Positions 46,910 through 55,718 of a stretch of 64,000 nt of DNA are shown here, one piece after another. Position 1 is the first letter of the stretch. Each line of letters begins with the position of its first letter. The notes below the pieces were generated by a model. It did no database searches. It was given only the letters and a program-made list of their open reading frames with translations, and had not been told where the DNA came from. This DNA comes from Bacteroidota bacterium (GTDB lineage: Bacteria; Bacteroidota; Bacteroidia; B-17B0; Aurantibacillaceae). The DNA lies in assembly GCA_016708845.1 (NCBI GenBank), contig JADJFB010000015.1, positions 79,919 to 143,918 on the forward strand. Reading direction: 5' to 3'. The position numbers and the translations under genes are program-made.

Positions 46910-47308
46910 ATGTTAATATTCAATATGCTTTATTCGATGCTCTTCAACAAGTGTTCAAGATGTCATCAAGGTGATGTTTTCGAGTCTAAAAATCCTTATG
47001 ATTTAACCAAGATGTTTAAGATGCACAAAACATGTAGTCATTGTCATTTACAATATGAGGACGAGCCAAGCTTTTTTTATGGCGCTATGTATGTGTCTTA
47101 TGCCATTTCCTCTGGTTGGTTTATGATTTGGTATGCACTCGAAAATTTTGTTTTAAATTGGGACTTGTTGCCTTTCGCTATATTTGTGATGTTGTTTATT
47201 GTGGTGGTTTCACCATTAACATTAAGATGGTCGCGATTGATATGGCTTAATTTCTTTTATAAATTCAAAAAAGAATATAAAAATCAAACTCATCATCATC
47301 ACGCTTAA
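46910..47308 (+). CDS. DUF983 family membrane protein
   Basis: 132 residues. Two CxxC pairs ('CSRCHQGDVF', 'CSHCHLQYEDEPSFFYGAMYVSYAIS') precede two membrane helices (~60-83, ~88-112). DUF983 proteins occur near respiratory and redox genes in aerobic bacteria; function unknown. First gene of a five-gene run. The C-terminus has a natural 'HHHH'. Confidence 0.88.
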   Translation: MLIFNMLYSMLFNKCSRCHQGDVFESKNPYDLTKMFKMHKTCSHCHLQYEDEPSFFYGAMYVSYAISSGWFMIWYALENFVLNWDLLPFAIFVMLFIVVVSPLTLRWSRLIWLNFFYKFKKEYKNQTHHHHA

Positions 47309-47334
47309 AATAATAAACATTAAAAAATAAAATT

Positions 47335-47646
47335 ATGTTAGATGCTATAAAAAATGCTTTAGGTTTAGGGCCAAAAGTAGATTACAAAGACTTAGTAAAA
47401 AAAGGAGCTCAAATTATTGATGTCAGATCTCGCGGAGAGTATGCTTCAGGTCATGTAAAAGGAAGTGTTAATATTCCATTAAATGATTTATCTTCAAGTG
47501 TCAATAAAATTAAAAAAAATGTTCCCATTATTACTTGCTGTGCAAGTGGAATGCGCAGCGCTTCTGCCAAATCAACCTTGAGCTCTTTAGGGTTTAAAGA
47601 AGTGTACAACGGCGGTGGCTGGATGAGTTTAAACGGAAAAGTATAA
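47335..47646 (+). CDS. Single-domain rhodanese (sulfurtransferase)
   Basis: 103 residues with 'IIDVRSRGEYASGHVKGSVNIPL' and the catalytic loop 'CASGMR' (Cys69, preceded by Cys68). Transfers sulfane sulfur between a donor and a thiol acceptor. The stop codon overlaps the next start (TAATG), so translation is coupled to the small membrane protein, resembling the rhodanese-membrane fusion YgaP. Confidence 0.92.
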   Translation: MLDAIKNALGLGPKVDYKDLVKKGAQIIDVRSRGEYASGHVKGSVNIPLNDLSSSVNKIKKNVPIITCCASGMRSASAKSTLSSLGFKEVYNGGGWMSLNGKV

Positions 47647-47858
47647 TGGATTTAAATATTAAACAACGCTTATCGACTCATTGGAGTTTGTGGCGTATCA
47701 TACGATTAGTATTATCTGTAGTATTTATAGTTAGTGGTATCATTGCTCTAGATTATATTTTAATATTAGCAGGAGTATTTTTATTAGGACAAGCTGTATT
47801 TAATACTTGTGTAACCTGCGTCACTGGCAATTGTGAAATCCCTCAAAAACAAAAATAA
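47646..47858 (+). CDS. YgaP-like DUF2892 membrane protein
   Basis: 70 residues, two hydrophobic helices (~18-35 and ~38-58) and the tail 'CVTCVTGNC'. It looks like the membrane half of YgaP with extra cysteines that could relay sulfur or electrons from the rhodanese encoded just upstream. Its stop overlaps the thioredoxin start (TAATG). Confidence 0.82.
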   Translation: MDLNIKQRLSTHWSLWRIIRLVLSVVFIVSGIIALDYILILAGVFLLGQAVFNTCVTCVTGNCEIPQKQK

Positions 47859-48154
47859 TGAACAACTTCAACAATATTATCAATTCCGAAAAACCTGTAT
47901 TAGTAGATTTTTTCGCAGAGTGGTGTGGCCCTTGTAAAACAATGGCTCCCATTTTAAAAGATGTAAAAACACAATTGCAGGACAATGCAACTATTATTAA
48001 AATAGATGTAGACAAAAATCCTGAGGTCGCTTCTATTTATCAAATTAGAAGTGTGCCAACTTTAATTATGTTTAAAAAAGGGCAACCTGTTTGGAAACAA
48101 TCGGGTGTAGTGCCAACTCAAGAATTAATTAAAATATTTAATCAGTTTCAATAG
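47858..48154 (+). CDS. Thioredoxin
   Basis: 98 residues with the active site WCGPC (22-26), 'KIDVDKNPEVASIYQIRSVPTLIMF' including the cis-Pro, and no signal peptide, so cytoplasmic. Short version of thioredoxin. Its coupling to rhodanese and YgaP-like genes suggests it reduces sulfur intermediates or the persulfidated partner. Confidence 0.95.
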   Translation: MNNFNNIINSEKPVLVDFFAEWCGPCKTMAPILKDVKTQLQDNATIIKIDVDKNPEVASIYQIRSVPTLIMFKKGQPVWKQSGVVPTQELIKIFNQFQ

Positions 48155-48156
48155 AT

Positions 48157-48585
48157 ATGTCACATCAATATAATGTTAACCTTAAATGGAATGAAGGAAG
48201 AGTAGGAGAGGTGTTTTCGCCTGAATTAAATTCTAAAATTGAAGTAGCAACGCCGCCACAATTTCCAAAAGGAGTTGAGGGTGTTTGGTCGCCCGAACAT
48301 TTTTTTACTGCAGCTGTTAACTCTTGTTTTATGACAACCTTTTTGGCCATTGCAGAAAATTCGAGATTAGAATTTAAAGAATTTAGTTGCAACGCGGTTG
48401 GTGTTTTAGATCAAATAGAAGGTAAGTTTTTAATGACGGAGGTTGTTTTAAACCCAACATTAATACTTACTAAAGAAGAGGATGAAGAAAAAGCCTTACG
48501 TGTTTTAGATAAATCTGAAAAAGCGTGTTTGATTTCTAATTCTATTACTTCCAAGGTCAGTTTAAATCCTACAGTTATTTTATAA
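48157..48585 (+). CDS. OsmC/Ohr-family protein
   Basis: 142 residues with the paired cysteines of the family in 'AVNSCFMTTFLAIAENS' and 'KACLISNSITSKV'. OsmC/Ohr proteins reduce organic hydroperoxides with thiol donors. It lies 3 nt after thioredoxin, which could be its reductant. Last gene of the operon, followed by a terminator. Confidence 0.9.
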   Translation: MSHQYNVNLKWNEGRVGEVFSPELNSKIEVATPPQFPKGVEGVWSPEHFFTAAVNSCFMTTFLAIAENSRLEFKEFSCNAVGVLDQIEGKFLMTEVVLNPTLILTKEEDEEKALRVLDKSEKACLISNSITSKVSLNPTVIL

Positions 48586-48587
48586 AA

Positions 48588-48620
48588 AAAGAGGCTTAAA
48601 TTTTTAAGCCTCTTTTTTTT
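48588..48620 (+). terminator. Rho-independent terminator
   Basis: AAAGAGGCTTAAA / TTTAAGCCTCTTT stem followed by T8, after the OsmC gene. Confidence 0.92.
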
Positions 48621-48623
48621 GTA

Positions 48624-48650
48624 TGTCACCCTGAGCGGAGTCGAAGGGTA
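48624..48650. repeat. REP-like intergenic element
   Basis: TGTCACCCTGAGCGGAGTCGAAGGGTA; CACCCT...AGGGT pairing gives a short hairpin. Same family as 44067-44082 and 51572-51609, and a sequence type common between genes in Bacteroidota. Confidence 0.65.
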
Positions 48651-48659
48651 TAGTTTATT

Positions 48660-49044
48660 TTTACATCCACTTAGCAGCAAATGTTTTAAACTCTGCTCTT
48701 AATTCATTAAAGTTTTTTTCAAAAGCATCAACAGCTTCTTTTTCTTTTGAGTGAGAAGGCATCTCTCTATGATCAACAGCTACTGGATTTTTATTAACTT
48801 CTTTCTCAATAGCACTTTCATCTAATTTAATGGTATGAGATATTTCATCAATATTGTTTTTTTGAACGATTAATTGATTTTGAAAATGCTCTACTTGAGC
48901 TAGCACATCTTGCTGATTATTTTTAGATGCAATTTCTCCCAAACGACCTTGCAAAATAGATATTTCGTCTGTATAAAATTTTAATTTGCTCATCCATTCT
49001 GTATGGTCGGCATGTTGCGTGTAAATTTTTTCTCCTGTATTCAT
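48660..49044 (-). CDS. Small coiled-coil protein, unknown function
   Basis: 127 residues, charged, without signal peptide or membrane segment. Heptad-like stretches (~16-70 and ~95-125) predict coiled coil, and a His-containing middle ('VAVDHREMPSHSKEKE') links them. Divergent from hmgA, and the FNR-box-like site at 49109 lies between the two starts. I recognise no family. Confidence 0.72.
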
Positions 49045-49108
49045 GATTTATCTATTTTATTTATTATTGATTTATAATCTAAAGGTAGGTTTGTTCTTCC
49101 TACTATAA

Positions 49109-49126
49109 TTGACAATAATCATGTGA
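49109..49126 (+). promoter_or_regulatory. FNR-box-like operator shared with paaA
   Basis: TTGACAATAATCATGTGA lies 68 bp before the hmgA start and 64 bp before the divergent coiled-coil gene. It matches the sites upstream of paaA (44138-44177). Confidence 0.5.
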
Positions 49127-49194
49127 TTAAACTGAGTTATGTCATTCCTTTTTTCTGTTAATTTTTCATCCTTTGTTACAAAAAAAACGTCATT

Positions 49195-50367
49195 ATGTCT
49201 ATATATCAAAAACAAGGGCAAATCCCACATAAACGTCACATTGTGTTTCGCAAACCCAATGGCGAATTATATCACGAAGAATTATTTGGTACGGAAGGTT
49301 TTTCAAGTACCTCTTCTTTAGTTTATCATCTTAATCCACCAACCATGGTGAAAGAAATTGGAAAAGCGCATTACGCTCGACCAGAAGTTGGTATTGATGA
49401 AAACTTGAAAGCCTTAAGTTTTATGGGTTATGATGTTGAACCAGAAGATGATTATTTAGAAAGTCGTAAAGTGTTTTTCTTTAACGATGATATGCAAATT
49501 GGTATGGCATGTCCTTCAAAAAATATGGAAGATTATTTCTTTAAGAATGCTGATTCTGATGAAATGTTATTTATTCATAAAGGAAGCGGACGTTGCAAAA
49601 CCATGTATGGTACCGTTGATTTTGAATATGGAGATTATGTTATTATTCCAAGAGGTGTCGTTTATAAATTGGAATTTGACACAAAGGAAAACAAAATTTT
49701 ATTTGTGGAATCTCATAGTCCTATTCGCACGCCAAAGCGTTACCGCAATGAATTTGGTCAATTATTAGAGCATTCTCCATTCTGTGAGCGCGATTTCAAA
49801 TTGCCTTATAATTTCGAAACACATGATGAGCATGGTGATTTCAAAATTATGATTAAAAAACGTGGAATGATTTATCCATATACTTATGAAACACACCCTT
49901 TTGATTTAGTAGGATGGGATGGTTATGTATATCCTTATGCATTCTCCATTTTTAATTTCGAGCCAATTACAGGTCGTATTCATATGCCTCCTCCAATTCA
50001 TCAACAATTTGAAGGACGTAATTTTGTGATTTGTTCTTTTGTGCCGCGTTTATATGATTATCATCCAGACGCCATTCCTGCACCTTATCACCATAGTAAT
50101 ATTGATGCGGAAGAAATTTTGTATTATGTAGATGGCGATTTCATGAGCCGCAATAATATCAAAGCTGGTCAATTTACATTACATCCAGCAGGCGTTCCTC
50201 ATGGACCACATCCGGGTGCAATTGAACGTAGTATCGGTAAAAAAGAAACCAAAGAATTAGCGGTGATGATTGACCCATTTAATCCTTTGAAAATTTCTAC
50301 AGAAGCTTTAAAATATGAAGTGAAAGATTATTATAAATCATGGATGAGCACTCCTCAATTAGTATAA
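49195..50367 (+). CDS. hmgA: Homogentisate 1,2-dioxygenase
   Basis: 390 residues of the Bacteroidota form. Opens the homogentisate ring with O2 to maleylacetoacetate in tyrosine/phenylalanine breakdown. The iron ligands are in 'HHSNIDAEEILYY' (His and Glu) and 'HPAGVPHGPHPG' (His). The cupin half begins with 'DEMLFIHKGSGRCKTMYGTVDFEYGDYVIIPRGVVY'. Followed by hppD after 34 nt. The next pathway enzymes (maleylacetoacetate isomerase, fumarylacetoacetase) are not in the window. Confidence 0.96.
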   Translation: MSIYQKQGQIPHKRHIVFRKPNGELYHEELFGTEGFSSTSSLVYHLNPPTMVKEIGKAHYARPEVGIDENLKALSFMGYDVEPEDDYLESRKVFFFNDDMQIGMACPSKNMEDYFFKNADSDEMLFIHKGSGRCKTMYGTVDFEYGDYVIIPRGVVYKLEFDTKENKILFVESHSPIRTPKRYRNEFGQLLEHSPFCERDFKLPYNFETHDEHGDFKIMIKKRGMIYPYTYETHPFDLVGWDGYVYPYAFSIFNFEPITGRIHMPPPIHQQFEGRNFVICSFVPRLYDYHPDAIPAPYHHSNIDAEEILYYVDGDFMSRNNIKAGQFTLHPAGVPHGPHPGAIERSIGKKETKELAVMIDPFNPLKISTEALKYEVKDYYKSWMSTPQLV

Positions 50368-50401
50368 AAAAATAAAAACAACTAACTAAAAAATAAATAT
50401 T

Positions 50402-51559
50402 ATGTCAGTAGCAGATTTAACTAAAGTAAAAAACTACGATTATAGTGGAGAAAAAGTTTTTGAGAAAGCACAAGACTTTTTACCAATTAACGGAACAGAT
50501 TATGTTGAACTTTATGTTGGAAATGCAAAGCAAGCAGCGCATTTTTACAAAACCGCTTTTGGTTTTCAGGAATTAGCATACGCTGGATTAGAGACAGGTT
50601 CTCGCGATAGAGTATCTTATGTATTAGTTCAAGATAAAATTCGTTTGGTATTAACGTCGCCATTTGATCCAAATAGCGAAATTTCTCACCATATTCGTAA
50701 TCATGGTGATGGCGTAAAAGTAATAGCCTTATGGGTAGATGATGCTCGTAAAGCATACGAAGAAACAACGAAGCGTGGCGCTAAACCTTATTTAGAACCA
50801 ACAGTTACAAAAGATGAAAACGGTGAAATTGTAAGGGCTGGTATTCATACTTATGGAGAAACCATTCATATGTTTGTAGAACGTAAAAATTATAAAGGCG
50901 TTTTTATGCCAGGTTATGCAAAACTAGACACTGAATACAAACCAACTCCAACAGGTTTAAAATATATCGATCACATGGTGGGTAATGTAGAATTAGGTGC
51001 CATGAATAAGTGGGCTAGTTTTTATGCAGATGTGATGGGTTTTGCAAACTTAGTAACGTTTGATGATAAAGATATTTCGACAGAGTACACGGCTTTAATG
51101 AGTAAAGTAATGACAAATGGAAATGGTCGTATTAAATTTCCAATTAACGAGCCTGCACATGGTAAAAAGAAATCACAAGTAGAAGAGTATTTGGATTTTT
51201 ATCACGGACCAGGTTGTCAGCACATTGCTGTGGCAACGGACGATATCGTATTCACCATTTCTGAAATGCGTAAACGTGGTGTAGAGTTTTTATATGTACC
51301 AGGAACGTATTATGATACTGTAAAAGATAGAGTAGGGATTATTGAAGAAGATATGGAAGTGTTAAAGAAATGGGGTATTATGGTAGATAGAGATGAAGAT
51401 GGATACTTATTACAAATCTTTACAAAACCAGTGGAAGACAGACCAACCTTATTTTTTGAAATTATTCAACGTAAAGGTGCCAAGTCTTTTGGAAAAGGAA
51501 ACTTCCAAGCTTTATTTGAATCCATTGAAGCAGAACAAGCAAGAAGAGGGACCCTTTAA
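50402..51559 (+). CDS. hppD: 4-Hydroxyphenylpyruvate dioxygenase
   Basis: 385 residues, two glyoxalase-like halves. Iron ligands: His in 'YIDHMVGNVELG', His in 'GCQHIAVATDDI', Glu in 'FFEIIQRKGAKSFGKGNF'. Converts 4-hydroxyphenylpyruvate plus O2 to homogentisate, the substrate of the HmgA encoded just upstream. A terminator-like REP hairpin follows, so the tryptophan genes may form a separate or read-through transcript. Confidence 0.97.
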   Translation: MSVADLTKVKNYDYSGEKVFEKAQDFLPINGTDYVELYVGNAKQAAHFYKTAFGFQELAYAGLETGSRDRVSYVLVQDKIRLVLTSPFDPNSEISHHIRNHGDGVKVIALWVDDARKAYEETTKRGAKPYLEPTVTKDENGEIVRAGIHTYGETIHMFVERKNYKGVFMPGYAKLDTEYKPTPTGLKYIDHMVGNVELGAMNKWASFYADVMGFANLVTFDDKDISTEYTALMSKVMTNGNGRIKFPINEPAHGKKKSQVEEYLDFYHGPGCQHIAVATDDIVFTISEMRKRGVEFLYVPGTYYDTVKDRVGIIEEDMEVLKKWGIMVDRDEDGYLLQIFTKPVEDRPTLFFEIIQRKGAKSFGKGNFQALFESIEAEQARRGTL

Positions 51560-51571
51560 TTATAACCATAG

Positions 51572-51609
51572 AAAATGTCATACTGAGCTAGTCGAAGTAT
51601 GACATTTTT
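51572..51609 (+). terminator. REP-like hairpin acting as terminator
   Basis: AAAATGTCATACT / AGTATGACATTTTT form a 13-bp stem around GAGCTAGTCGA, followed by T5. The stem loop is a member of the REP-like family at 48624 and 44067. It separates hppD from the 3-hydroxyanthranilate dioxygenase gene. Confidence 0.8.
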
Positions 51610-51628
51610 ATTTTAACTAAAATCGAAT

Positions 51629-52165
51629 ATGAGTATTTTACCTCCTTTTAATTTCAAAAAATGGATTGACGAAAATCGTCATTTATTAAAGCCACCCGTT
51701 GGAAATCAAGTGGTTTATAAAGACACCGAATTTATTGTGATGGTTGTAGGCGGACCAAATGCCCGCAAAGAATTTCACTATAACGAAGGCGAAGAATTTT
51801 TCTATCAAATTGAAGGTGATATGCAATTGCCTATCAGAGAAAATGGAAAAACAAGAGTGATTGATATTAAAGAAGGCGAGATTTTTTTATTGCCACCAAG
51901 AGTAGAACATTCTCCTCAACGTTTTCCAAATACTGTTGGTTTAGTAATTGAGCGACAAAGTACGCCTCAAGAATTAGATGCTTGCACCTGGTATTGTGAA
52001 AATTGTGATACAGAGTTGTATCGTGCAAAATTCCATTTAGGTGATATCGTTGAGCAATTACCAAAATTGATGCAGTCGTATTACGATAGTTTAGAATTGC
52101 GTACTTGCAAAAAATGTGGTCATGTGATGGAACCACCAAAATTAAAAGAGGCGTTAGTTAAATAA
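51629..52165 (+). CDS. nbaC: 3-Hydroxyanthranilate 3,4-dioxygenase
   Basis: 178 residues, single cupin. Iron ligands in 'FHYNEGEEFFYQIEGDM' (His, Glu) and 'RVEHSPQRFPNTVG' (His). The C-terminal rubredoxin-like iron site has two CxxC pairs ('CENCDTEL', 'CKKCGHVM') typical of bacterial and yeast enzymes. Cleaves 3-hydroxyanthranilate to 2-amino-3-carboxymuconate semialdehyde, which cyclises to quinolinate. Followed by kmo after 17 nt. Confidence 0.96.
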   Translation: MSILPPFNFKKWIDENRHLLKPPVGNQVVYKDTEFIVMVVGGPNARKEFHYNEGEEFFYQIEGDMQLPIRENGKTRVIDIKEGEIFLLPPRVEHSPQRFPNTVGLVIERQSTPQELDACTWYCENCDTELYRAKFHLGDIVEQLPKLMQSYYDSLELRTCKKCGHVMEPPKLKEALVK

Positions 52166-52182
52166 TATTTAAGAAAATAAAA

Positions 52183-53538
52183 ATGAAACAAGCAACAATA
52201 GTAGGTGCAGGATTAGTAGGCTCTTTATGGGCAGTTTATTTAGCTAAAGAAGGCTACAAAGTAAATGTTTATGAACGTCGCCCTGATATGCGTAAAGCAA
52301 ATATGTCTGCAGGTAAGTCAATTAACTTAGCAACGTCTTACCGTGGTTGGAAAGCTTTAGATGCAGTAGGTATTGGCGATGAAATTAGAAAAATTGCTAT
52401 TCCAATGTATGGTCGTACGATGCATCCTTTGAAAGGAGATACTAACTATCAACCTTATGGTATTAACGATCAAGCTATCTATTCGGTTTCTCGTGGAGAA
52501 ATTAATGCGAAGTTGATGGATTTATCAGAACAAAATCCTAACGTGAAAATTTTCTTTAATGAAGAATGTGTAAATGTTGATTTAGAAAAAGGTACTAGCT
52601 ATTTCAAAAATACACAAACTGGTGCATTATCTGAAGTAACAGCTGATGTAGTGTTTGCAACGGATGGCGCTTTCTCTGCAGCACGTTACAATGCGATGCA
52701 AAAGTTAGATCGCTTTAGCTATAGTCAAAATTATATTGAAGATGGTTACCGCGAAATTTTATTACCAGCGAATGCTGATGGTAGTTATAAATTAGAAAAG
52801 AATACGTTGCATATTTGGCCTCGTGGTCGCTTTATGTTAATTGCACTTCCTAATTTTGATGGGTCATTTACCTGTACTTTGTTTATGCCATTTGATGGAC
52901 ATGAACATTGTTTCAATAAATTAACTACTAAAGATAAAGTGGAGAACTTCTTTAAAGAAGTGTTTCCTGATTTCTTTAACATGATGCCAAATGTGGCAGA
53001 TGCTTGGGGAGATCATCCATTATCATCGTTAGCTATTATCCGTTGTTATCCTTGGTATCACGGCAAAGTGATGTTAATGGGAGATGCAGCACATGCAACC
53101 GTTCCTTTCTTCGGACAAGGCATGAACTGTGGTTTTGAAGATTGCACGGTGATGTGGGAATTAATGAAAAAACACAATGAGGATTGGAAAAAAATTGGAG
53201 AAGAATACCAAGTGTTACGTAAACCAAATGGAGATGCGGTTCAAGATCTATCAGTCAATAATTATTTAGTGATGCGTAACAAAGTAGCTGATCCTGATTT
53301 TCTATTATTACAAAAAATAGAAAGAAGATTTAGTGAATTGTACCCAGATAAATATTTTCCATTATACACGATGGTTTCTTTTACGGATATTGAATATAGA
53401 ACAGCCTTGGAAAAAGGAAATGCTCAAGAAAATGTGATTAAAGGCTTAATTAAAAAACATGATATTAATCAGGATACTTCAATAGCAAGGATTGATGAGA
53501 TTATCCATCAGCAAATGACTGAAAATGTATTAAATTAG
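52183..53538 (+). CDS. kmo: Kynurenine 3-monooxygenase
   Basis: 451 residues, class A FAD monooxygenase: N-terminal 'VGAGLVGSLWAVYLAKEGYKVNVYERR', 'KSINLATSYRGWKAL' and 'LMGDAAHATVPFFGQGMNCGFEDC', plus a C-terminal helix. Hydroxylates L-kynurenine to 3-hydroxykynurenine using NADPH and O2. Kynureninase, needed between this step and the upstream dioxygenase, is not in the window. Confidence 0.96.
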   Translation: MKQATIVGAGLVGSLWAVYLAKEGYKVNVYERRPDMRKANMSAGKSINLATSYRGWKALDAVGIGDEIRKIAIPMYGRTMHPLKGDTNYQPYGINDQAIYSVSRGEINAKLMDLSEQNPNVKIFFNEECVNVDLEKGTSYFKNTQTGALSEVTADVVFATDGAFSAARYNAMQKLDRFSYSQNYIEDGYREILLPANADGSYKLEKNTLHIWPRGRFMLIALPNFDGSFTCTLFMPFDGHEHCFNKLTTKDKVENFFKEVFPDFFNMMPNVADAWGDHPLSSLAIIRCYPWYHGKVMLMGDAAHATVPFFGQGMNCGFEDCTVMWELMKKHNEDWKKIGEEYQVLRKPNGDAVQDLSVNNYLVMRNKVADPDFLLLQKIERRFSELYPDKYFPLYTMVSFTDIEYRTALEKGNAQENVIKGLIKKHDINQDTSIARIDEIIHQQMTENVLN

Positions 53539-53553
53539 CAAAAAATATAATTT

Positions 53554-54468
53554 ATGACTGACGCACAAAAAGAAATAGTTTCTCGTATTGAAGATAAATA
53601 TAAAGCCATCGATCAAAACCCAGATGTTCATTTAGAAGGTTTGGTTTGGGCTAATCCAATTACGTATTGGGATTATATTTTACCTGATGCTTTATTAGGA
53701 CTTCAAATTCAACGTACAACTCAACCTGATGAAATGGTATTTATCATGTATCATCAAATTAATGAGTTGTTGTTTAAAATGATTCTCTGGGAAATTAATC
53801 AAGTAAGTAACAGTGCCGAAGTTTCTGCACCTTTCTTTACCGAAAAATTAAGACGTATCAGTCGTTATTTTGATATGTTATCTTCTTCGTTTGATATCAT
53901 GGGAGATGGCATGGAGAAAGAGCAATATATGAAGTTTAGAAATACCTTAACTCCTGCAAGCGGTTTTCAAAGCGCGCAATACCGTTTAATTGAATTTGCT
54001 TCCACAGAGTTAATTAATTTAATTGACTACCGTTTTAGAGCAACGATTGATAGAAATACACCATACGAGCATGCCTATGAACATTTATATTGGCAAGCTG
54101 CTGGTAAAGATCACGCGACTGGTAAAAAGAATACCTTAATTAGAAATTTTGAAAAACGTTACAAAGCGGAGTTTTTAATTCAAATGGAAGGGTATAATAC
54201 AACCAACTTATGGACAAAATTCAAGCAATTGCCTGAGTCTGTTAAAAATGATGCAGACTTAATTAAAGCGATGCGTCATTATGATTACACAGTAAATGTA
54301 TCATGGGTAATGGCTCATTATAACGCCGCTGGTAAGTATTTAGGAAACGCAGAAGCAACAGGAGGAAGTGATTGGAGAAAATATATGCATCCAAAATATC
54401 AACGTCGTATTTTCTTCCCAGAATTGTGGAGCAAAGAAGAGTTAGAGAATTGGGGAAATAACGTGTAG
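53554..54468 (+). CDS. kynA: Tryptophan 2,3-dioxygenase
   Basis: 304 residues, helical heme protein. 'YWDYILPDALLGLQIQRTTQPDEMVFIMYHQINELLFKMILWEI' contains the proximal/distal His region, 'FRNTLTPASGFQSAQYRLIE' forms the substrate loop, and 'RHYDYTVNVSWVMAHYNAAGKYL' lies near the heme. Opens L-tryptophan to N-formylkynurenine. Length and motifs are normal for the family, though the C-terminus is adapted to the longer Bacteroidota type. 15 nt after kmo. Confidence 0.95.
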   Translation: MTDAQKEIVSRIEDKYKAIDQNPDVHLEGLVWANPITYWDYILPDALLGLQIQRTTQPDEMVFIMYHQINELLFKMILWEINQVSNSAEVSAPFFTEKLRRISRYFDMLSSSFDIMGDGMEKEQYMKFRNTLTPASGFQSAQYRLIEFASTELINLIDYRFRATIDRNTPYEHAYEHLYWQAAGKDHATGKKNTLIRNFEKRYKAEFLIQMEGYNTTNLWTKFKQLPESVKNDADLIKAMRHYDYTVNVSWVMAHYNAAGKYLGNAEATGGSDWRKYMHPKYQRRIFFPELWSKEELENWGNNV

Positions 54469-54479
54469 TATCAAATTTA

Positions 54480-55718
54480 ATGAAACGTTCTATTGAATTA
54501 ATGTCGCCTGCGGGCTCTTACGAGGCTTTGATGGCGGCAATAAAAGCGGGTTGCAATTCGGTGTATTTTGGAGTAGAGCAGTTGAATATGCGCGCTCGTT
54601 CCAGTAATAATTTTACGCTAGAAGATTTAAAACGCATTGCTGAAATTGGCAAAGAAAACAATGTGAAAACTTATTTAACGCTGAATACTATTTTGTACGA
54701 TCACGATATTACGTTGATGAAAAGTATTGTGAGTACAGCTAAAGACAGCGGAGTAACTGCTATCATTGCTGCCGACCATGCGGTAATGAATTATGCCAAA
54801 AAAATTGGCATGGAAATCCATATCTCAACACAAGCTAATGTTTCTAATATTGATACCGTTGAATTTTATGCCAACTTTGCGGATGTAGTTGTATTAGCGC
54901 GAGAGTTAAGTTTAATGCAAGTGGCGGATATTAGCCGAGAAATTAAACGCAGAAATATTACAGGACCTTCTGGTAAATTAGTGGAACTCGAAATTTTTGC
55001 TCACGGTGCTTTGTGCATGGCTGTTTCTGGCAAATGTTATTTGAGTTTGCATTCGCATTTTGCTTCTGCTAATAGAGGAGCTTGTATTCAAAATTGCCGC
55101 AGAAGTTACGTGGTAACAGATAAAGAAGATGGAATGGAATTTGAAATCGATAATGAATTTATCATGTCGGCAAAGGATTTATGTACCATTGATTTTTTAG
55201 ATAAAATTTTAGATGCTGGTGTGAGTGTGTTGAAATTAGAAGGTCGTGGACGTTCGGTTGATTATGTACATACGGTTACTAAATGTTATAACGAAGCCAT
55301 TGATGCGTATTTAGAAGGAACCTATACCAAAGAAAAAATAGAACATTGGAAAACCCAATTAGCAACGGTATTTAATCGTGGGTTTTGGGATGGTTACTAT
55401 TTAGGGCGTAAAATGGGCGAGTGGTGTGATGAAAACGGATCTAAATCTTCAAAGAAAAAAATATACTTAGCGAAGGGCTTAAAATATTTTGAGCAAGCCA
55501 GAGTAGGGGAGTTTCAATGCGAATCGCATAGCTTATCGGTGGGTGATGAAATTATGATTACAGGCCCAACCACTGGTTATCTTGAGATGAAAATAGACGA
55601 ATTAAGAGTAGATGGTAAACCGACTGATAAAGTGGTAAAAGGAAACATCTTTACGATTGTTAGCGATGAAAAAATCCGTCCTTCCGATAAACTATATAAA
55701 CTAGTTCCTGAAGTTTAA
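54480..55718 (+). CDS. U32 family protein (TrhP/RlhA-like) with four-Cys cluster
   Basis: 412 residues: a barrel of the U32 family starting 'ELMSPAGSYEALMAAIKAGCNSVYFGVEQLNMR' and a C-terminal domain. Four conserved cysteines spaced C-x6-C-x15-C-x3-C ('HGALCMAVSGKCYLS', 'GACIQNC') are those that hold [4Fe-4S] in UbiU/V-type U32 proteins. Family members hydroxylate tRNA/rRNA bases or ubiquinone precursors using prephenate; true peptidase activity is doubtful. The start overlaps the next gene's start (TAATG), coupling it to a ferredoxin. 11 nt after the tryptophan dioxygenase. Confidence 0.9.
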   Translation: MKRSIELMSPAGSYEALMAAIKAGCNSVYFGVEQLNMRARSSNNFTLEDLKRIAEIGKENNVKTYLTLNTILYDHDITLMKSIVSTAKDSGVTAIIAADHAVMNYAKKIGMEIHISTQANVSNIDTVEFYANFADVVVLARELSLMQVADISREIKRRNITGPSGKLVELEIFAHGALCMAVSGKCYLSLHSHFASANRGACIQNCRRSYVVTDKEDGMEFEIDNEFIMSAKDLCTIDFLDKILDAGVSVLKLEGRGRSVDYVHTVTKCYNEAIDAYLEGTYTKEKIEHWKTQLATVFNRGFWDGYYLGRKMGEWCDENGSKSSKKKIYLAKGLKYFEQARVGEFQCESHSLSVGDEIMITGPTTGYLEMKIDELRVDGKPTDKVVKGNIFTIVSDEKIRPSDKLYKLVPEV

